From CAZKCI01 sp964551475 (GTDB taxonomy: Bacteria; Auribacterota; Erginobacteria; Erginobacterales; CAZKCI01): a DNA stretch of 64,000 bases. Below, piece after piece: positions 25,431 to 34,520 of the stretch. A model generated the notes under the pieces. The model did not search any database and had not been told where the DNA came from. It worked only from the letters and a program-made list of their open reading frames with translations. The stretch is from assembly GCA_964551475.1 (NCBI GenBank), contig CAZKCI010000046.1, positions 62,001 to 126,000 on the forward strand. The letters run 5' to 3'. The stretch's first letter is position 1. The number at the start of each line of letters is the position of its first letter. A program made the position numbers and the translations under genes.

Positions 25431-26366
25431 ATGAAAAGCTGGGTGATGGGTCTGCTCCTGCTGCCGGTCCTGGGCTTCGGCCCGGTTTCTCCGGCCGCCG
25501 ACTTTGACGGGGACGGGACCGGGGATATCGCCGTTTTCCGGGCCGGGAGCGGCCTCTGGTCGGTGCGGGACGTCACACGGCTTTATCTGGGGAGCGCGGG
25601 AGACGTTCCCGTCCCCGGCGATTACGACGGAAACGGGACCGACCGCGCGGCCGTCTTCCGGGCGGCCGGGAGCCTCTGGTCGGTGCGCGACCTGACCCGG
25701 ATTTATTTCGGAGGCGGAACTGATGAGGCCATGCCGGGAGATTATACCGGCGACGGCACGGACGACGTCGCCGCCTTCCGGAGAAGCGCCGGACTCTGGG
25801 CGGCCAGAAACGTCACCCGGGTTTATTTCGGCGGAGCCGCCGATGTGGCGATTTCACCGGCGAACTTTATCGCTTCCGGCGTGGGTGGGCTTCTTAAGAC
25901 CGGGCAGTTCACCGAATATTCCAGCGGTGACGATGGCACTTATCAGAAAGGCATCAACTTCAGTTACCAGACCTCGGACCCGGCCGGGAACGGCGAGATC
26001 GTCACCACCGACAACGTGACCAGACTGATCTGGGCTTCGGACGGAGACGGAGCCGGAAGTTTCAACGGCCAGACCGCAGCCTGGGAGAGAGCCGTTGACT
26101 GGGCGGAAAGCCTCGAGTTCGCCGGTTACAGCGACTGGAGACTTCCCAATCGGGTGGAACTGGAGTCTCTGCTCAATTCCGGCACCCATAGCCCCGCCAT
26201 CGCCGCCGCGTTTTTCCCGAATACCAAGTCGACCTATTACTGGACCTCCACGTCTTACTCCGGCAATCACGATATCGCGTTTTTCGTGGACTTCAACTAT
26301 GGCGCCACCGGCATCCACGGCAAACCGCCTAACAAACACTATGTCCGCGCCGTCCGCGGCGGCTGA
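25431..26366 (+). CDS. Secreted protein: three FG-GAP-like repeats plus DUF1566 (Lcl C-terminal) domain
   Basis: 311 residues; AAAAGGAG seven bases before the ATG fixes the start. A signal peptide (MKSWVMGLLLLPVLGFGPVS) is followed by three 40-41-residue repeats (about 23-143), each with a D-x-D-G-D/N-G-T calcium-type loop, an [A/I]xFR core and the pattern LW-[S/A]-x-R-[D/N]-x-TR-[L/I/V]-YfG. Residues about 150-311 form a DUF1566 domain (VTRLIWASDGDG, WRLPNRVELESLL, YYWTSTSYSG, ending YVRAVRGG). The same repeats occur in the protein at 34517. DUF1566 domains are found on secreted and phage-displayed binding proteins. Likely surface-exposed; ligand unknown. Confidence 0.87.
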   Translation: MKSWVMGLLLLPVLGFGPVSPAADFDGDGTGDIAVFRAGSGLWSVRDVTRLYLGSAGDVPVPGDYDGNGTDRAAVFRAAGSLWSVRDLTRIYFGGGTDEAMPGDYTGDGTDDVAAFRRSAGLWAARNVTRVYFGGAADVAISPANFIASGVGGLLKTGQFTEYSSGDDGTYQKGINFSYQTSDPAGNGEIVTTDNVTRLIWASDGDGAGSFNGQTAAWERAVDWAESLEFAGYSDWRLPNRVELESLLNSGTHSPAIAAAFFPNTKSTYYWTSTSYSGNHDIAFFVDFNYGATGIHGKPPNKHYVRAVRGG

Positions 26367-26445
26367 CGGCCGTGACGGAGACCCGCGAAGAGCCGGCGGC
26401 GAATCTCGGCTGAAGCCTTCCGCTAAAGAGAAGGGCGGTTCCGGG

Positions 26446-28590
26446 ATGTCACTTTCCGATCAATCTCACTGCGCGCCCATCCCGTCCTCCCGGCGGACCA
26501 TCCTCTTCCTGCTCCTCCCCCTCCTCCTCGCCCTCGCCGTCCACTCCCCCTCTCTGCTCCACGGCTTGATCGGCTGGGACGATCCCACCACCGTCTCCGC
26601 CAACCCGCTCCTGGGCAAACCCTCCCTTCCCCGTCTCCTGAAGCATTTCACTTCCTATTACCATTACGACTATTACCCGGTCTTCTACCTGAGCCTCTGG
26701 CCGGAGCGCCTCCTCTGGGAAGACAACCCCTTCGGCCCCCATCTCTCCAACCTTCTCCTCCACTCGCTGAACGCCGCCCTGGTCTATGCCCTCGCCCTGG
26801 AACTTCTCCCGAAGAAAAATCCGGCGATCGCGGCCATCGTCGCAGCCGCCTGGGCCGTCCATCCGGTTACCGTCGAGCCGGTCGCCTGGGCGACCGGGAG
26901 AAAGGTCCTCCTCGCCGCCTTCTTCTCCCTCCTCTCTCTCTGGGCTTACATCAGGGTGGAGCGGGGAAAGGGAACGAGCGCGTTCCGGCGGGCGGCGGCC
27001 GCGCTTCTCTTCCTTCTCTCTTGCTGGAGCAATGTCGCCGCGGCGGCCGCGGCGCCCATTTTCGGAGCTTACGAATATGCCGGCGGCCGGAGACGCTTCG
27101 GCGGGGCTTGCCGTCGCGCCCTCCCCTTTCTCCTGATCGGAATGCTTTCGCTCGCCCTCAAGCTCTACGGAAGACGGGATCATCCCGAGGCGCCGCCGGA
27201 AATTCTCTGGACCGGCGCGCACTGGCTTCCCACCGCTCTCGCCGTCTTCGGACGCAACCTCGCCTCCCTCTTCTTTCCCCTGCGCCTGAGCCCGCGCTAT
27301 GCGAGCGTGACGGCGTCCTTCCCTTGGCCGTCGGCCTTCTGGTTCGGCCTTAGCGCCGGTCTGCTCGTCCTGGCCGGCCTCCGCCGCTTTCGGCGCGACC
27401 CCCCCCGCCTCTTCGCTCTCCTCTGGTTCGTCCTCGCCCTGGCGCCGACCTATGGCCTCCTCCGCCACCACATCTTTCAGGCCGACCGCTTCCTCTATTT
27501 CCCGGCTATCGGCCTCTTTCTCCTCGGGGGATCGGCGCTGCCTCTCCTGGCCGGCCGTCTCCGGAGTAGGGCGGCGATCGCCCTCATCGGCCTCCTCTCT
27601 TTTGAAGCCATTCTCGCCGTGCGCCAAACCCTTTTCTGGCGGGACGACGTGATCCTCTGGTCCCGGGCCATCCGGATCGATCCCGAGAACGCCCTCGCGC
27701 TCAACTACCGGGGGACAGCCTTGCTGGGACGCGGGCGGGTCGAAGAGGCAATCGGCGATTTCCGCCGGGCGATCGCCTTAAAACCCTGGATCGCCGACGC
27801 CCATCGCAACCTGGGTCTCGCCTTGAGACAGGCCGGCGGCATCTCCGGTGCGATCGCCTCGCTCCGTCGGGCGATCGCGGTCCGCCCCGCCCTGGCGGAT
27901 TCCCACTTCAGGCTGGCGGAAATCCTCGCCGAAAAAGGGGATCCGGAGGAAGCGCTCGCCGAATACTCCGAGTCGATCCGCCTCGATCCTCATAAAGCGG
28001 AATACCGCGGAGGCATCGCCTATCTCCGGGAACTCCGGGGGGATTTCGCCGGTGCGGAAAAGCTCTACCGGGAGGCCGCCCGTGAATTTCCGGAATCAGA
28101 TCCTCTTCGAAATCTTCTCGGGATCAATCTCTTCCAGCAGGGCAGGTTCCGGGAAGCGATCGAAGCCTATCGGGAAGCCCTTTCCCTGAATCCCCGTTTT
28201 GCCGAAGCCTGGTCCAACCTCGGCAACGTCTATGCCAGAATGGGGGACCGGGAGGAGGCGATCCGATCCTACCGCCGGGCGCTCGAACTCAAACCCGATT
28301 TCGCTTCCGCGCTCGGCAACCTGGGCGCCGTCCTGGCCGAGTCCGGACGCTGGGATGAAGCGGAGGAGAGCCTGAGCCGGGCGCGCGAGATCAGCCCCTC
28401 CTCGCCGGCAATCGCTTATCACCTGGGGACGCTACGCTTCCGCCGCGGCCATCTCGCGGAAGCCGAAGCGGCCTTCCGCGCAGCCCTCCGCCTCGACCCC
28501 GCCTTCTCCCAGGCCCGCGTGAGCCTATCGGCGGTCTTGCGCGCCCAGGGGCGGGAGGAGGAGGAAAACACCGGCAAGACCGGGAGATAG
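26446..28590 (+). CDS. Membrane protein with GT-C-like N-terminal half and TPR C-terminal half
   Basis: About 714 residues from MSLSDQSHCAPI (ATG 26446, preceded by AAGGGCGG). An N-terminal acidic loop after the first membrane segment (HGLIGWDDPTTVSANPLLG) and about nine membrane segments resemble the TMTC/GT-C type of O-glycosyltransferase. From about residue 410 there are eight to nine TPR units (for example LNYRGTALLGRGRVEEAIGD, AEAWSNLGNVYARMGDREEA). Proteins of this kind may glycosylate other proteins, with TPRs holding the substrate. It lies just upstream of the giant secreted proteins, which are rich in Ser/Thr/Pro and could be its targets; this is inference. Confidence 0.82.
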   Translation: MSLSDQSHCAPIPSSRRTILFLLLPLLLALAVHSPSLLHGLIGWDDPTTVSANPLLGKPSLPRLLKHFTSYYHYDYYPVFYLSLWPERLLWEDNPFGPHLSNLLLHSLNAALVYALALELLPKKNPAIAAIVAAAWAVHPVTVEPVAWATGRKVLLAAFFSLLSLWAYIRVERGKGTSAFRRAAAALLFLLSCWSNVAAAAAAPIFGAYEYAGGRRRFGGACRRALPFLLIGMLSLALKLYGRRDHPEAPPEILWTGAHWLPTALAVFGRNLASLFFPLRLSPRYASVTASFPWPSAFWFGLSAGLLVLAGLRRFRRDPPRLFALLWFVLALAPTYGLLRHHIFQADRFLYFPAIGLFLLGGSALPLLAGRLRSRAAIALIGLLSFEAILAVRQTLFWRDDVILWSRAIRIDPENALALNYRGTALLGRGRVEEAIGDFRRAIALKPWIADAHRNLGLALRQAGGISGAIASLRRAIAVRPALADSHFRLAEILAEKGDPEEALAEYSESIRLDPHKAEYRGGIAYLRELRGDFAGAEKLYREAAREFPESDPLRNLLGINLFQQGRFREAIEAYREALSLNPRFAEAWSNLGNVYARMGDREEAIRSYRRALELKPDFASALGNLGAVLAESGRWDEAEESLSRAREISPSSPAIAYHLGTLRFRRGHLAEAEAAFRAALRLDPAFSQARVSLSAVLRAQGREEEENTGKTGR

Positions 28591-28813
28591 AAAAATATTT
28601 CCAAAATATTTCAACATCTTTTGCCCGACACTGATCGATGATTTTGATAGTTTTTCAGCTCCATGAATATCCGCAGGTGTGGCATTCGTAAATTTTAACC
28701 GTCACAGGAAGCGGATCAGCAACCCCTTTCCATCAATTCCTCCTAATCATTCGGAAGCCAAATATTGTAAACCTTTTATATGCTGTTTTGAAGTCAAATT
28801 GCCCTGTCGTTTA

Positions 28814-28842
28814 TTGACACGGGGACAAGCGCCGTATATATT
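28814..28842 (+). promoter_or_regulatory. Near-consensus sigma-70 promoter for the giant surface-protein genes
   Basis: TTGACA at 28814-28819, a 17-bp spacer, and TATATT at 28837-28842, expected start site near 28850, about 28 bases before the ATG at 28878. It lies in a 287-bp gap (28591-28877) that is much more AT-rich than its surroundings and contains no word repeats. This is the only strong promoter match seen in the window. Confidence 0.75.
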
Positions 28843-28877
28843 AGGTGCTAGAATGGGTTAGTTCGGATGACGGCCCC

Positions 28878-31800
28878 ATGCAGCGAATCGCCACCACAGC
28901 GATGATCTGCCTTTTTATCGCATGCCTCGCCCTGGCCGGAACAGCCGAGGGCGCCTTGGGTCTCTCCGAGGGTTTCGATTCCTACGACGCGGGCGTCCGC
29001 CCCGCCGGCTGGTCATTCACCAACTGCAACGCCTCTACCGACGTCTATACCTCGGCCAGCAACTTCGGGACGGCCGCCCCGTCTCTCAAGCTCGACGCCA
29101 ACGGCGACCAGACGACCTCAAGGGCCTTCACCTCCGACGCCAGCAACGCCCTCTACTTCTGGATCAAGGGGATCTCCACTGACGCCTCCTCCTCCCTCCT
29201 GGTCGAGCAGTATGCCTCTTCCTCCTGGTCCACGCTGACCTCCCTCGCCTCTCTCCCCACCACCGGGACCAGCAAGGGACCGTTCAGCCTCCAGACCGCC
29301 GCCACGCAGGTCCGCTTCTCCTACGCCAAGTCGGCGGGGGATCTCGCCCTCGACGACATCGCCGTCCGCCAAGGGCGTTACATGCGGGCGAGCTACCCCG
29401 TCTGGACGGAATACGGCGCCACGGGCGATTACGGCGACGTCGGCTATTACGAGCTCCCCGGCCAGGACGGTCTCCTGGGAACATCTGACGACCGAAACCT
29501 CTTGATCGACGGAGGGGCCTCTTCCACCGCCCCCAACGGCCTTTCCAACTTTCTCGACAGCAAGATCGGATTAGGGGGGACGATCCACTACATAGTCCTC
29601 ACCCATCCGCACACCGACCACTACGTCGGCCTGAAGCTCGCCGTCAGCCGTTACAACGTCCTCAATTATTACGAAAACGTCCGTTGGACGGAGGGGCTGG
29701 CGACGGCGTACGACTCCCTGATCACCGACCTCGAAACGGAGGGGGTCAACTTCTACTATTTCAACGCCTCCGATTATTTGAGCGGGCCTTCCACCAACGT
29801 CGGCCCCGGATGGGACCCCTACGTCGTGGCCAGAGTACTCGCCGCCAGCGCCAACGCCCCATCGGGAGCCGGCGACGAGAATGACTGGTCGGGCGTGATC
29901 CAGATCGGATGCGGGAACTCCGTCTTCCTCCAGGGGGGCGACGCTACCAACACCACCGAAGGCTGGATCACCAGCAACAACACCACACACAGCTACGCCA
30001 CCGCCTCCACCGACCTCGCCCTGACCGACTTCTTGAAGCTCCACCACCACGCGGGCGCCAATTCCACCGTCGCCGCCTTCGTGGACCAGGCCTCCCCGGC
30101 CTACGGGATAATCCTGACCGGCCACGGCACCTCCAGCCATCCGACCGGCGAAGCCATGACCCGCGCCAACACCGCCGGGGCCATCCTGTATCGGAACGAC
30201 CTCGACCACCATATCGAGGTCCGCGCCGATGACACGGACAACTACGAGATCACCCGCTGGATGGCTTGGTCCTCCCAGACCGAGACCGACCACGGCCCCT
30301 TCGCCGGCGGCACCGACCTTCATTTCCCGCCGCCGCCCGCCGTCACCGGACTCCGGGTGGCCCAGCAGACCAAGGACCAGGTCGTCATCTCCTGGACCGC
30401 CACTTCGAGCGTGGACACGTACAACGTCTACCGCTCCCTCCAGTCCGGGGGGGACTCCGGGGCGGGGACCGCGGTCAACCCCGGGGTCGGCTCCGCCACG
30501 GGGATCTACGAGAAGCTGACCTCCTCGCCGATCGCCTTCACCAGCTACACCGACACGACGCTGACCGCCGGGCTGTGGTATTTCTACCGCGTGGCCTCTC
30601 TCCGGGAGTGGACAGAAGGTGCCTTCCAAGCCACCTACGAGATGCGTTGGTCGTCGCAGACGGGGGCCCGGCGCTTGGCCTTTACCCCTTCCCCCACTCC
30701 GGTGGGTTATCAGACCGCCTCCCCTACGCCGCCCACGCCCACACCCACATCCACACCGGTCGGCTACAAGACACCGCCCCCCTCCCCCACACCTCCCCCC
30801 ACTCCTTACACCGCCGGGAATGTCCTGATCACGGAGGTCCACATCCGGGGATCGAACAGCCCCTTCAAGGGCGAGTGGGTGGAGATCCAGAACATCAGCG
30901 GGAGCGACCTCAACCTGAACGGCTGGCAGTTCGGCACGCTCGACGCCGACATCTATGCCATCGTGAGCAGCGACGTCACACTGATGGACGGGGAGTGCGC
31001 CGTCATCCACATCGACGAGACCGGGACGAGCGAGACCAACGCCTCCGGGCGGAGCGCCAACCCCACGGGCCTCGGCGGGGTCTGGGACTTCTACCTCAAC
31101 GCCGCCGTCCTCCTGACCGACACCAAGGACACCCCGGTCATCTACAATTCCTTGGGGGACTACGTCGACGCCGTCGTCTACCACGACGGGACCACCTCCT
31201 GGGCCGGCTCCGAAGAAGAGACCGACGCCCAGACACTGGTCGACAACGGGATGTGGTCCCCCAACAGCAACGAGGGGAACACCTTCCAGATGCAGACTGG
31301 CTCCGTGATCTGGGCGATCGCCCGGACCGGCTCCGCCGACACCAACCTCAAGACCGATTGGGCGCTCACTTTGGGCGACAACCTGACGCCCGGCGTGGAC
31401 AACACCGGCTACGCCCCCTTGAAGGTCCTCGTCACCGAAGCCGACCCCCGCGGATTCGTCTTCGGCCACTCCTGGGCCGAGGTCCAGAATGTTTCGGGCC
31501 GGGACATCAACCTGATCGGCTGGATGATGGGTTCGCTGGAGACCGACGAGTATTCCTTCACCGCCGCGACCGATCTGACCCTCACCGACGGGAGGGCCGC
31601 GGTCGTCCATTGGACCGCGGGTTCGAGCGAGGACGACTCCACCGGCTGGTCGAGCTCCGTCTCCTCCGGCGCCCAGAACTCCGTCTGGGACATCTACCTG
31701 AACCCCGGCGGGACGATGACCACTACCCAGGACGAGATCGTCCTCTACAACTTCATCGGATCGAGCTACTCCGGGACCACGGGCGGACTCCAGGACTCCG

Positions 31801-34520
31801 CCGTCTACTGGGACGGTTCGGCCGTCTGCGTCGGCGCCGACGCCGAGACACTGCTCGACGCCGGCCAGTGGTCGCCCGATACCGAGTGCGTCAGCAAGAT
31901 CAGCTACGGCACGGGCGGCAACGGCTTCGCGCGCCTCACCGCCGCCGACACCGACACCCAGGCCGACTGGACAGCGGTCTCCTCCGCTTCTCTGAATCCC
32001 GGCTTCGACAACATCGGCTACTTCTTCCCCACCCCGACGCCGGTCGGCTACCAGACGCCCTTCCCCACGCCCACCCCTCTGCCGACCGCCACGCCGACAA
32101 ACACGCCCACGCCTCCGCCGACCGCCTCGCCGACGCCTTTCGGCTTCAAAACCCCGTCGCCCACTCCCACTCCGTCGTTCTACAACCAGGTGATCTTCAA
32201 CGAGATCGCCTGGATGGGGACGTCCTACAACACCGCGGACGAGTGGATCGAGCTCTTCAACCCCACCGGATCCAACGTCAACGTCTCCGGCTGGTATATT
32301 ACGGATACCTCCGGCATGATCACCGCCATCGGCGGCGGTTCCTCGATCGCCTCCGGCGCCTTCTTCCTCCTGGAGAAAGCCGACGACAACACCGTCTCCG
32401 ACATCGCCGCCGACCAGATCTGGACTACGACCGGATCGCTCTCCAACACCGCCGAGACGCTCTCCCTCTTCAACGCGTCCTCCGAGCTCGTCGATCGTCT
32501 CAACTGCTCCTCCGGCTGGTATGCGGGATATTCGGCGATCTATTTCAAGGTCACCATGGAGAGAAAGTACGGCCTCTCCGACAGCAACGACCCCGACAAC
32601 TGGTCCGACTGGCAGGGGCCGACCTGGAACGGCTTGGACGCGGCCTTCAACGCCCTCAGCGGAACGGCACGGGCGGCCAACAGCATCGGCGGGCCGGGCA
32701 ACTCCCCCCCACCCACCCCGACGTGCTCCCCTTCCCCCACCTCCACGCCCACGCCCTACGGTTATCGGACGCCCACGCCCACGCCCTCCCCCGCCGCCTA
32801 CAACGACATCGTCTTCAACGAGCTCGCCTGGATGGGGACGACCTACGATGCCCGCGACGAGTGGATCGAGCTCTACGTGAACAGCGGCTCCTTCAACCTC
32901 CAGTCCTGGTCGATCACGGCCGACGACGGTTTCCCCAACTTCACCGTCTCCTCCAGCGTCCCGGTCAGCGCGGGCAACTTCGTCCTTTTCGAACGCTACG
33001 ACGACAATACCGTTGCGAACGCCGCCGCGGACTATGTCTACCCCTCGGGCGCCATCGACGACGACGGGGAGGGCCTCCACCTGAAGAATCCCGCCGGCGA
33101 GACGATCGACACGCTCGAGATGGCGGCCGGTTGGTGGGCCGGCACTTCCGTGCCCTCGGGCCCCTACTACTACACGATGGAGCGGCGGTGCGTGGCCGGC
33201 GCCAGCGACGACCTCGCGAACTGGGCGACCTGGAACGGCTCCACGTCCTTCGGACTGGACCACGGCGGCAACGCCATCCAGGGAACGGCAAAGATTGCCA
33301 ACAGCAACCTCTGCCTCACCCCCACCCCCGTCGGAGCCACGCCCACTCCGATGGCCGCGCCTACCGCGACACCGACGCCCGTTCCTCCAACGCCGACCAG
33401 AACCCCGACCGCCACACCTTCGCCGACCCCCGCCCCGAGCGCGACGCCGTCCCGCACGCCCACGCCGACGCCGACCTCTGCCGCCCCGACACCGACCGCC
33501 GCACCTGCCACGCCGACGCCGTCTCCGAGTCCTTCCTCCTCGCCCACTCCTACACCGTCCCCCAGTCCCTCCACCTCGCCCACGCCGACGCCGCTCTCCC
33601 CGACACCGACCGCAACGCCCCCGACACCGACTGCGGTGCCTCCGACGCCCACGGCGGAGCCCGCCACACCGACGCCGCACCTGATCATCCACGAGCACTT
33701 CGACAACTTCCAGACCGGCGTCCGTCCGGCCGGCTGGACCTTCACCAACTGCAACGCCGACTCCGACACCTACGTCAGCGCCAATTACTACGGCGAGTTC
33801 ACACCCTCGCTCAAGTTCGGCTACAACCCCACGGTCGCCCTGACCAAGCCCATCGTCACCGATGCGACGAGCGCCTTGACCTTCTGGATCCGCGGAGCCT
33901 CCGTGAACGCCACCAGCGCCTTCCTCGTCGAGGAGTTCACGGGGTCGGGCTGGGCGACGGTCACCAACGTCACCGCCACCATCCCCGTCACCGGGACCAT
34001 CCTCGGCCCCTACGCGCTGGACCTATCGACCACCCAGCTCCGCTTCACCTACAACAAGAGCGCGGGCAACGTTGCTTTCGACGACGTCATCGTCTACGGC
34101 CCGATCACACCGACCCCGACCGCCGCCATCCCGACGCCGACCGCGGCGCCGCCGACTCCGACAGCCGTTTCGCCGACGCCGACAGCTATTCCGCCGACTC
34201 CGACGTTAGCGCCGCCGACGCCCACGGCGGTGCCCGCTACGCCGACGCCGCTTCCCGGCATCCCGACACCCACGGCGGCGCCGACCGCCCAGCCGAGCCC
34301 GAGCCCGATAGCCATCGCCTCGCCCACGCCCCCTAACTGCGCTCCGGGGCAGAGGTTGAACAACCCGAGTTTCGAATCCTGCTCCTTGCTGGAGTTGCTG
34401 AAGGAGGAGGAGCTGAAGGCGCGGCCTATCCTGATCGACCCGGAGTTTCTCATCCATAGAATCGCCGGCGCTCCCCCGGGGGACCGGGAACATCGGGTGT
34501 GGGGGCTGACATGCATATGA
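28878..34520 (+). CDS. Giant secreted protein: metallo-beta-lactamase fold, fibronectin-type and four lamin-tail domains
   Basis: About 1880 residues from MQRIATTAMICLFIACLALA (signal peptide). Order: an N-terminal beta-rich domain (about 32-170, FDSYDAGVRPAGW...); a metallo-beta-lactamase fold with LTHPHTDHYVGL (H243, H245, D247, H248) and KLHHHAGANS; a fibronectin-like domain (about 490-590); four lamin-tail domains (about 645-830, 850-1040, 1100-1270, 1305-1480), each behind a Pro/Thr linker; and a second copy of the N-terminal domain (about 1605-1740). MBL plus lamin-tail combinations are known in secreted bacterial nuclease- or ComEC-like hydrolases, so a nuclease or phosphodiesterase is plausible. 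Shares its last 4 bp with the next gene. Confidence 0.85.
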   Translation: MQRIATTAMICLFIACLALAGTAEGALGLSEGFDSYDAGVRPAGWSFTNCNASTDVYTSASNFGTAAPSLKLDANGDQTTSRAFTSDASNALYFWIKGISTDASSSLLVEQYASSSWSTLTSLASLPTTGTSKGPFSLQTAATQVRFSYAKSAGDLALDDIAVRQGRYMRASYPVWTEYGATGDYGDVGYYELPGQDGLLGTSDDRNLLIDGGASSTAPNGLSNFLDSKIGLGGTIHYIVLTHPHTDHYVGLKLAVSRYNVLNYYENVRWTEGLATAYDSLITDLETEGVNFYYFNASDYLSGPSTNVGPGWDPYVVARVLAASANAPSGAGDENDWSGVIQIGCGNSVFLQGGDATNTTEGWITSNNTTHSYATASTDLALTDFLKLHHHAGANSTVAAFVDQASPAYGIILTGHGTSSHPTGEAMTRANTAGAILYRNDLDHHIEVRADDTDNYEITRWMAWSSQTETDHGPFAGGTDLHFPPPPAVTGLRVAQQTKDQVVISWTATSSVDTYNVYRSLQSGGDSGAGTAVNPGVGSATGIYEKLTSSPIAFTSYTDTTLTAGLWYFYRVASLREWTEGAFQATYEMRWSSQTGARRLAFTPSPTPVGYQTASPTPPTPTPTSTPVGYKTPPPSPTPPPTPYTAGNVLITEVHIRGSNSPFKGEWVEIQNISGSDLNLNGWQFGTLDADIYAIVSSDVTLMDGECAVIHIDETGTSETNASGRSANPTGLGGVWDFYLNAAVLLTDTKDTPVIYNSLGDYVDAVVYHDGTTSWAGSEEETDAQTLVDNGMWSPNSNEGNTFQMQTGSVIWAIARTGSADTNLKTDWALTLGDNLTPGVDNTGYAPLKVLVTEADPRGFVFGHSWAEVQNVSGRDINLIGWMMGSLETDEYSFTAATDLTLTDGRAAVVHWTAGSSEDDSTGWSSSVSSGAQNSVWDIYLNPGGTMTTTQDEIVLYNFIGSSYSGTTGGLQDSAVYWDGSAVCVGADAETLLDAGQWSPDTECVSKISYGTGGNGFARLTAADTDTQADWTAVSSASLNPGFDNIGYFFPTPTPVGYQTPFPTPTPLPTATPTNTPTPPPTASPTPFGFKTPSPTPTPSFYNQVIFNEIAWMGTSYNTADEWIELFNPTGSNVNVSGWYITDTSGMITAIGGGSSIASGAFFLLEKADDNTVSDIAADQIWTTTGSLSNTAETLSLFNASSELVDRLNCSSGWYAGYSAIYFKVTMERKYGLSDSNDPDNWSDWQGPTWNGLDAAFNALSGTARAANSIGGPGNSPPPTPTCSPSPTSTPTPYGYRTPTPTPSPAAYNDIVFNELAWMGTTYDARDEWIELYVNSGSFNLQSWSITADDGFPNFTVSSSVPVSAGNFVLFERYDDNTVANAAADYVYPSGAIDDDGEGLHLKNPAGETIDTLEMAAGWWAGTSVPSGPYYYTMERRCVAGASDDLANWATWNGSTSFGLDHGGNAIQGTAKIANSNLCLTPTPVGATPTPMAAPTATPTPVPPTPTRTPTATPSPTPAPSATPSRTPTPTPTSAAPTPTAAPATPTPSPSPSSSPTPTPSPSPSTSPTPTPLSPTPTATPPTPTAVPPTPTAEPATPTPHLIIHEHFDNFQTGVRPAGWTFTNCNADSDTYVSANYYGEFTPSLKFGYNPTVALTKPIVTDATSALTFWIRGASVNATSAFLVEEFTGSGWATVTNVTATIPVTGTILGPYALDLSTTQLRFTYNKSAGNVAFDDVIVYGPITPTPTAAIPTPTAAPPTPTAVSPTPTAIPPTPTLAPPTPTAVPATPTPLPGIPTPTAAPTAQPSPSPIAIASPTPPNCAPGQRLNNPSFESCSLLELLKEEELKARPILIDPEFLIHRIAGAPPGDREHRVWGLTCI
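33509..33610 (+). repeat. 102-bp linker segment identical to 35362-35463
   Basis: Within the Pro/Thr-rich linker. As far as I can align by eye, all 102 bases are the same as in the linker of the next gene, including the third codon positions. Downstream, the two genes also share a stretch beginning CGACTGCGGTGCCTCCGACG, offset by a 24-bp insertion here. Confidence 0.85.

Noticed and set aside
29571..33698. 1375-codon open frame on the minus strand, opposite the giant protein
   Set aside because: It lies wholly antisense to a protein with recognisable domains, is almost only Gly/Arg/Val, and has no motif. Long antisense frames are expected opposite GC-rich Pro/Thr-rich genes.
30266..34336. 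1356-codon open frame on the plus strand overlapping the giant gene in another frame
   Set aside because: Arg/Pro/His-rich out-of-frame reading of the same DNA with no domain; it contradicts the in-frame lamin-tail and MBL domains.
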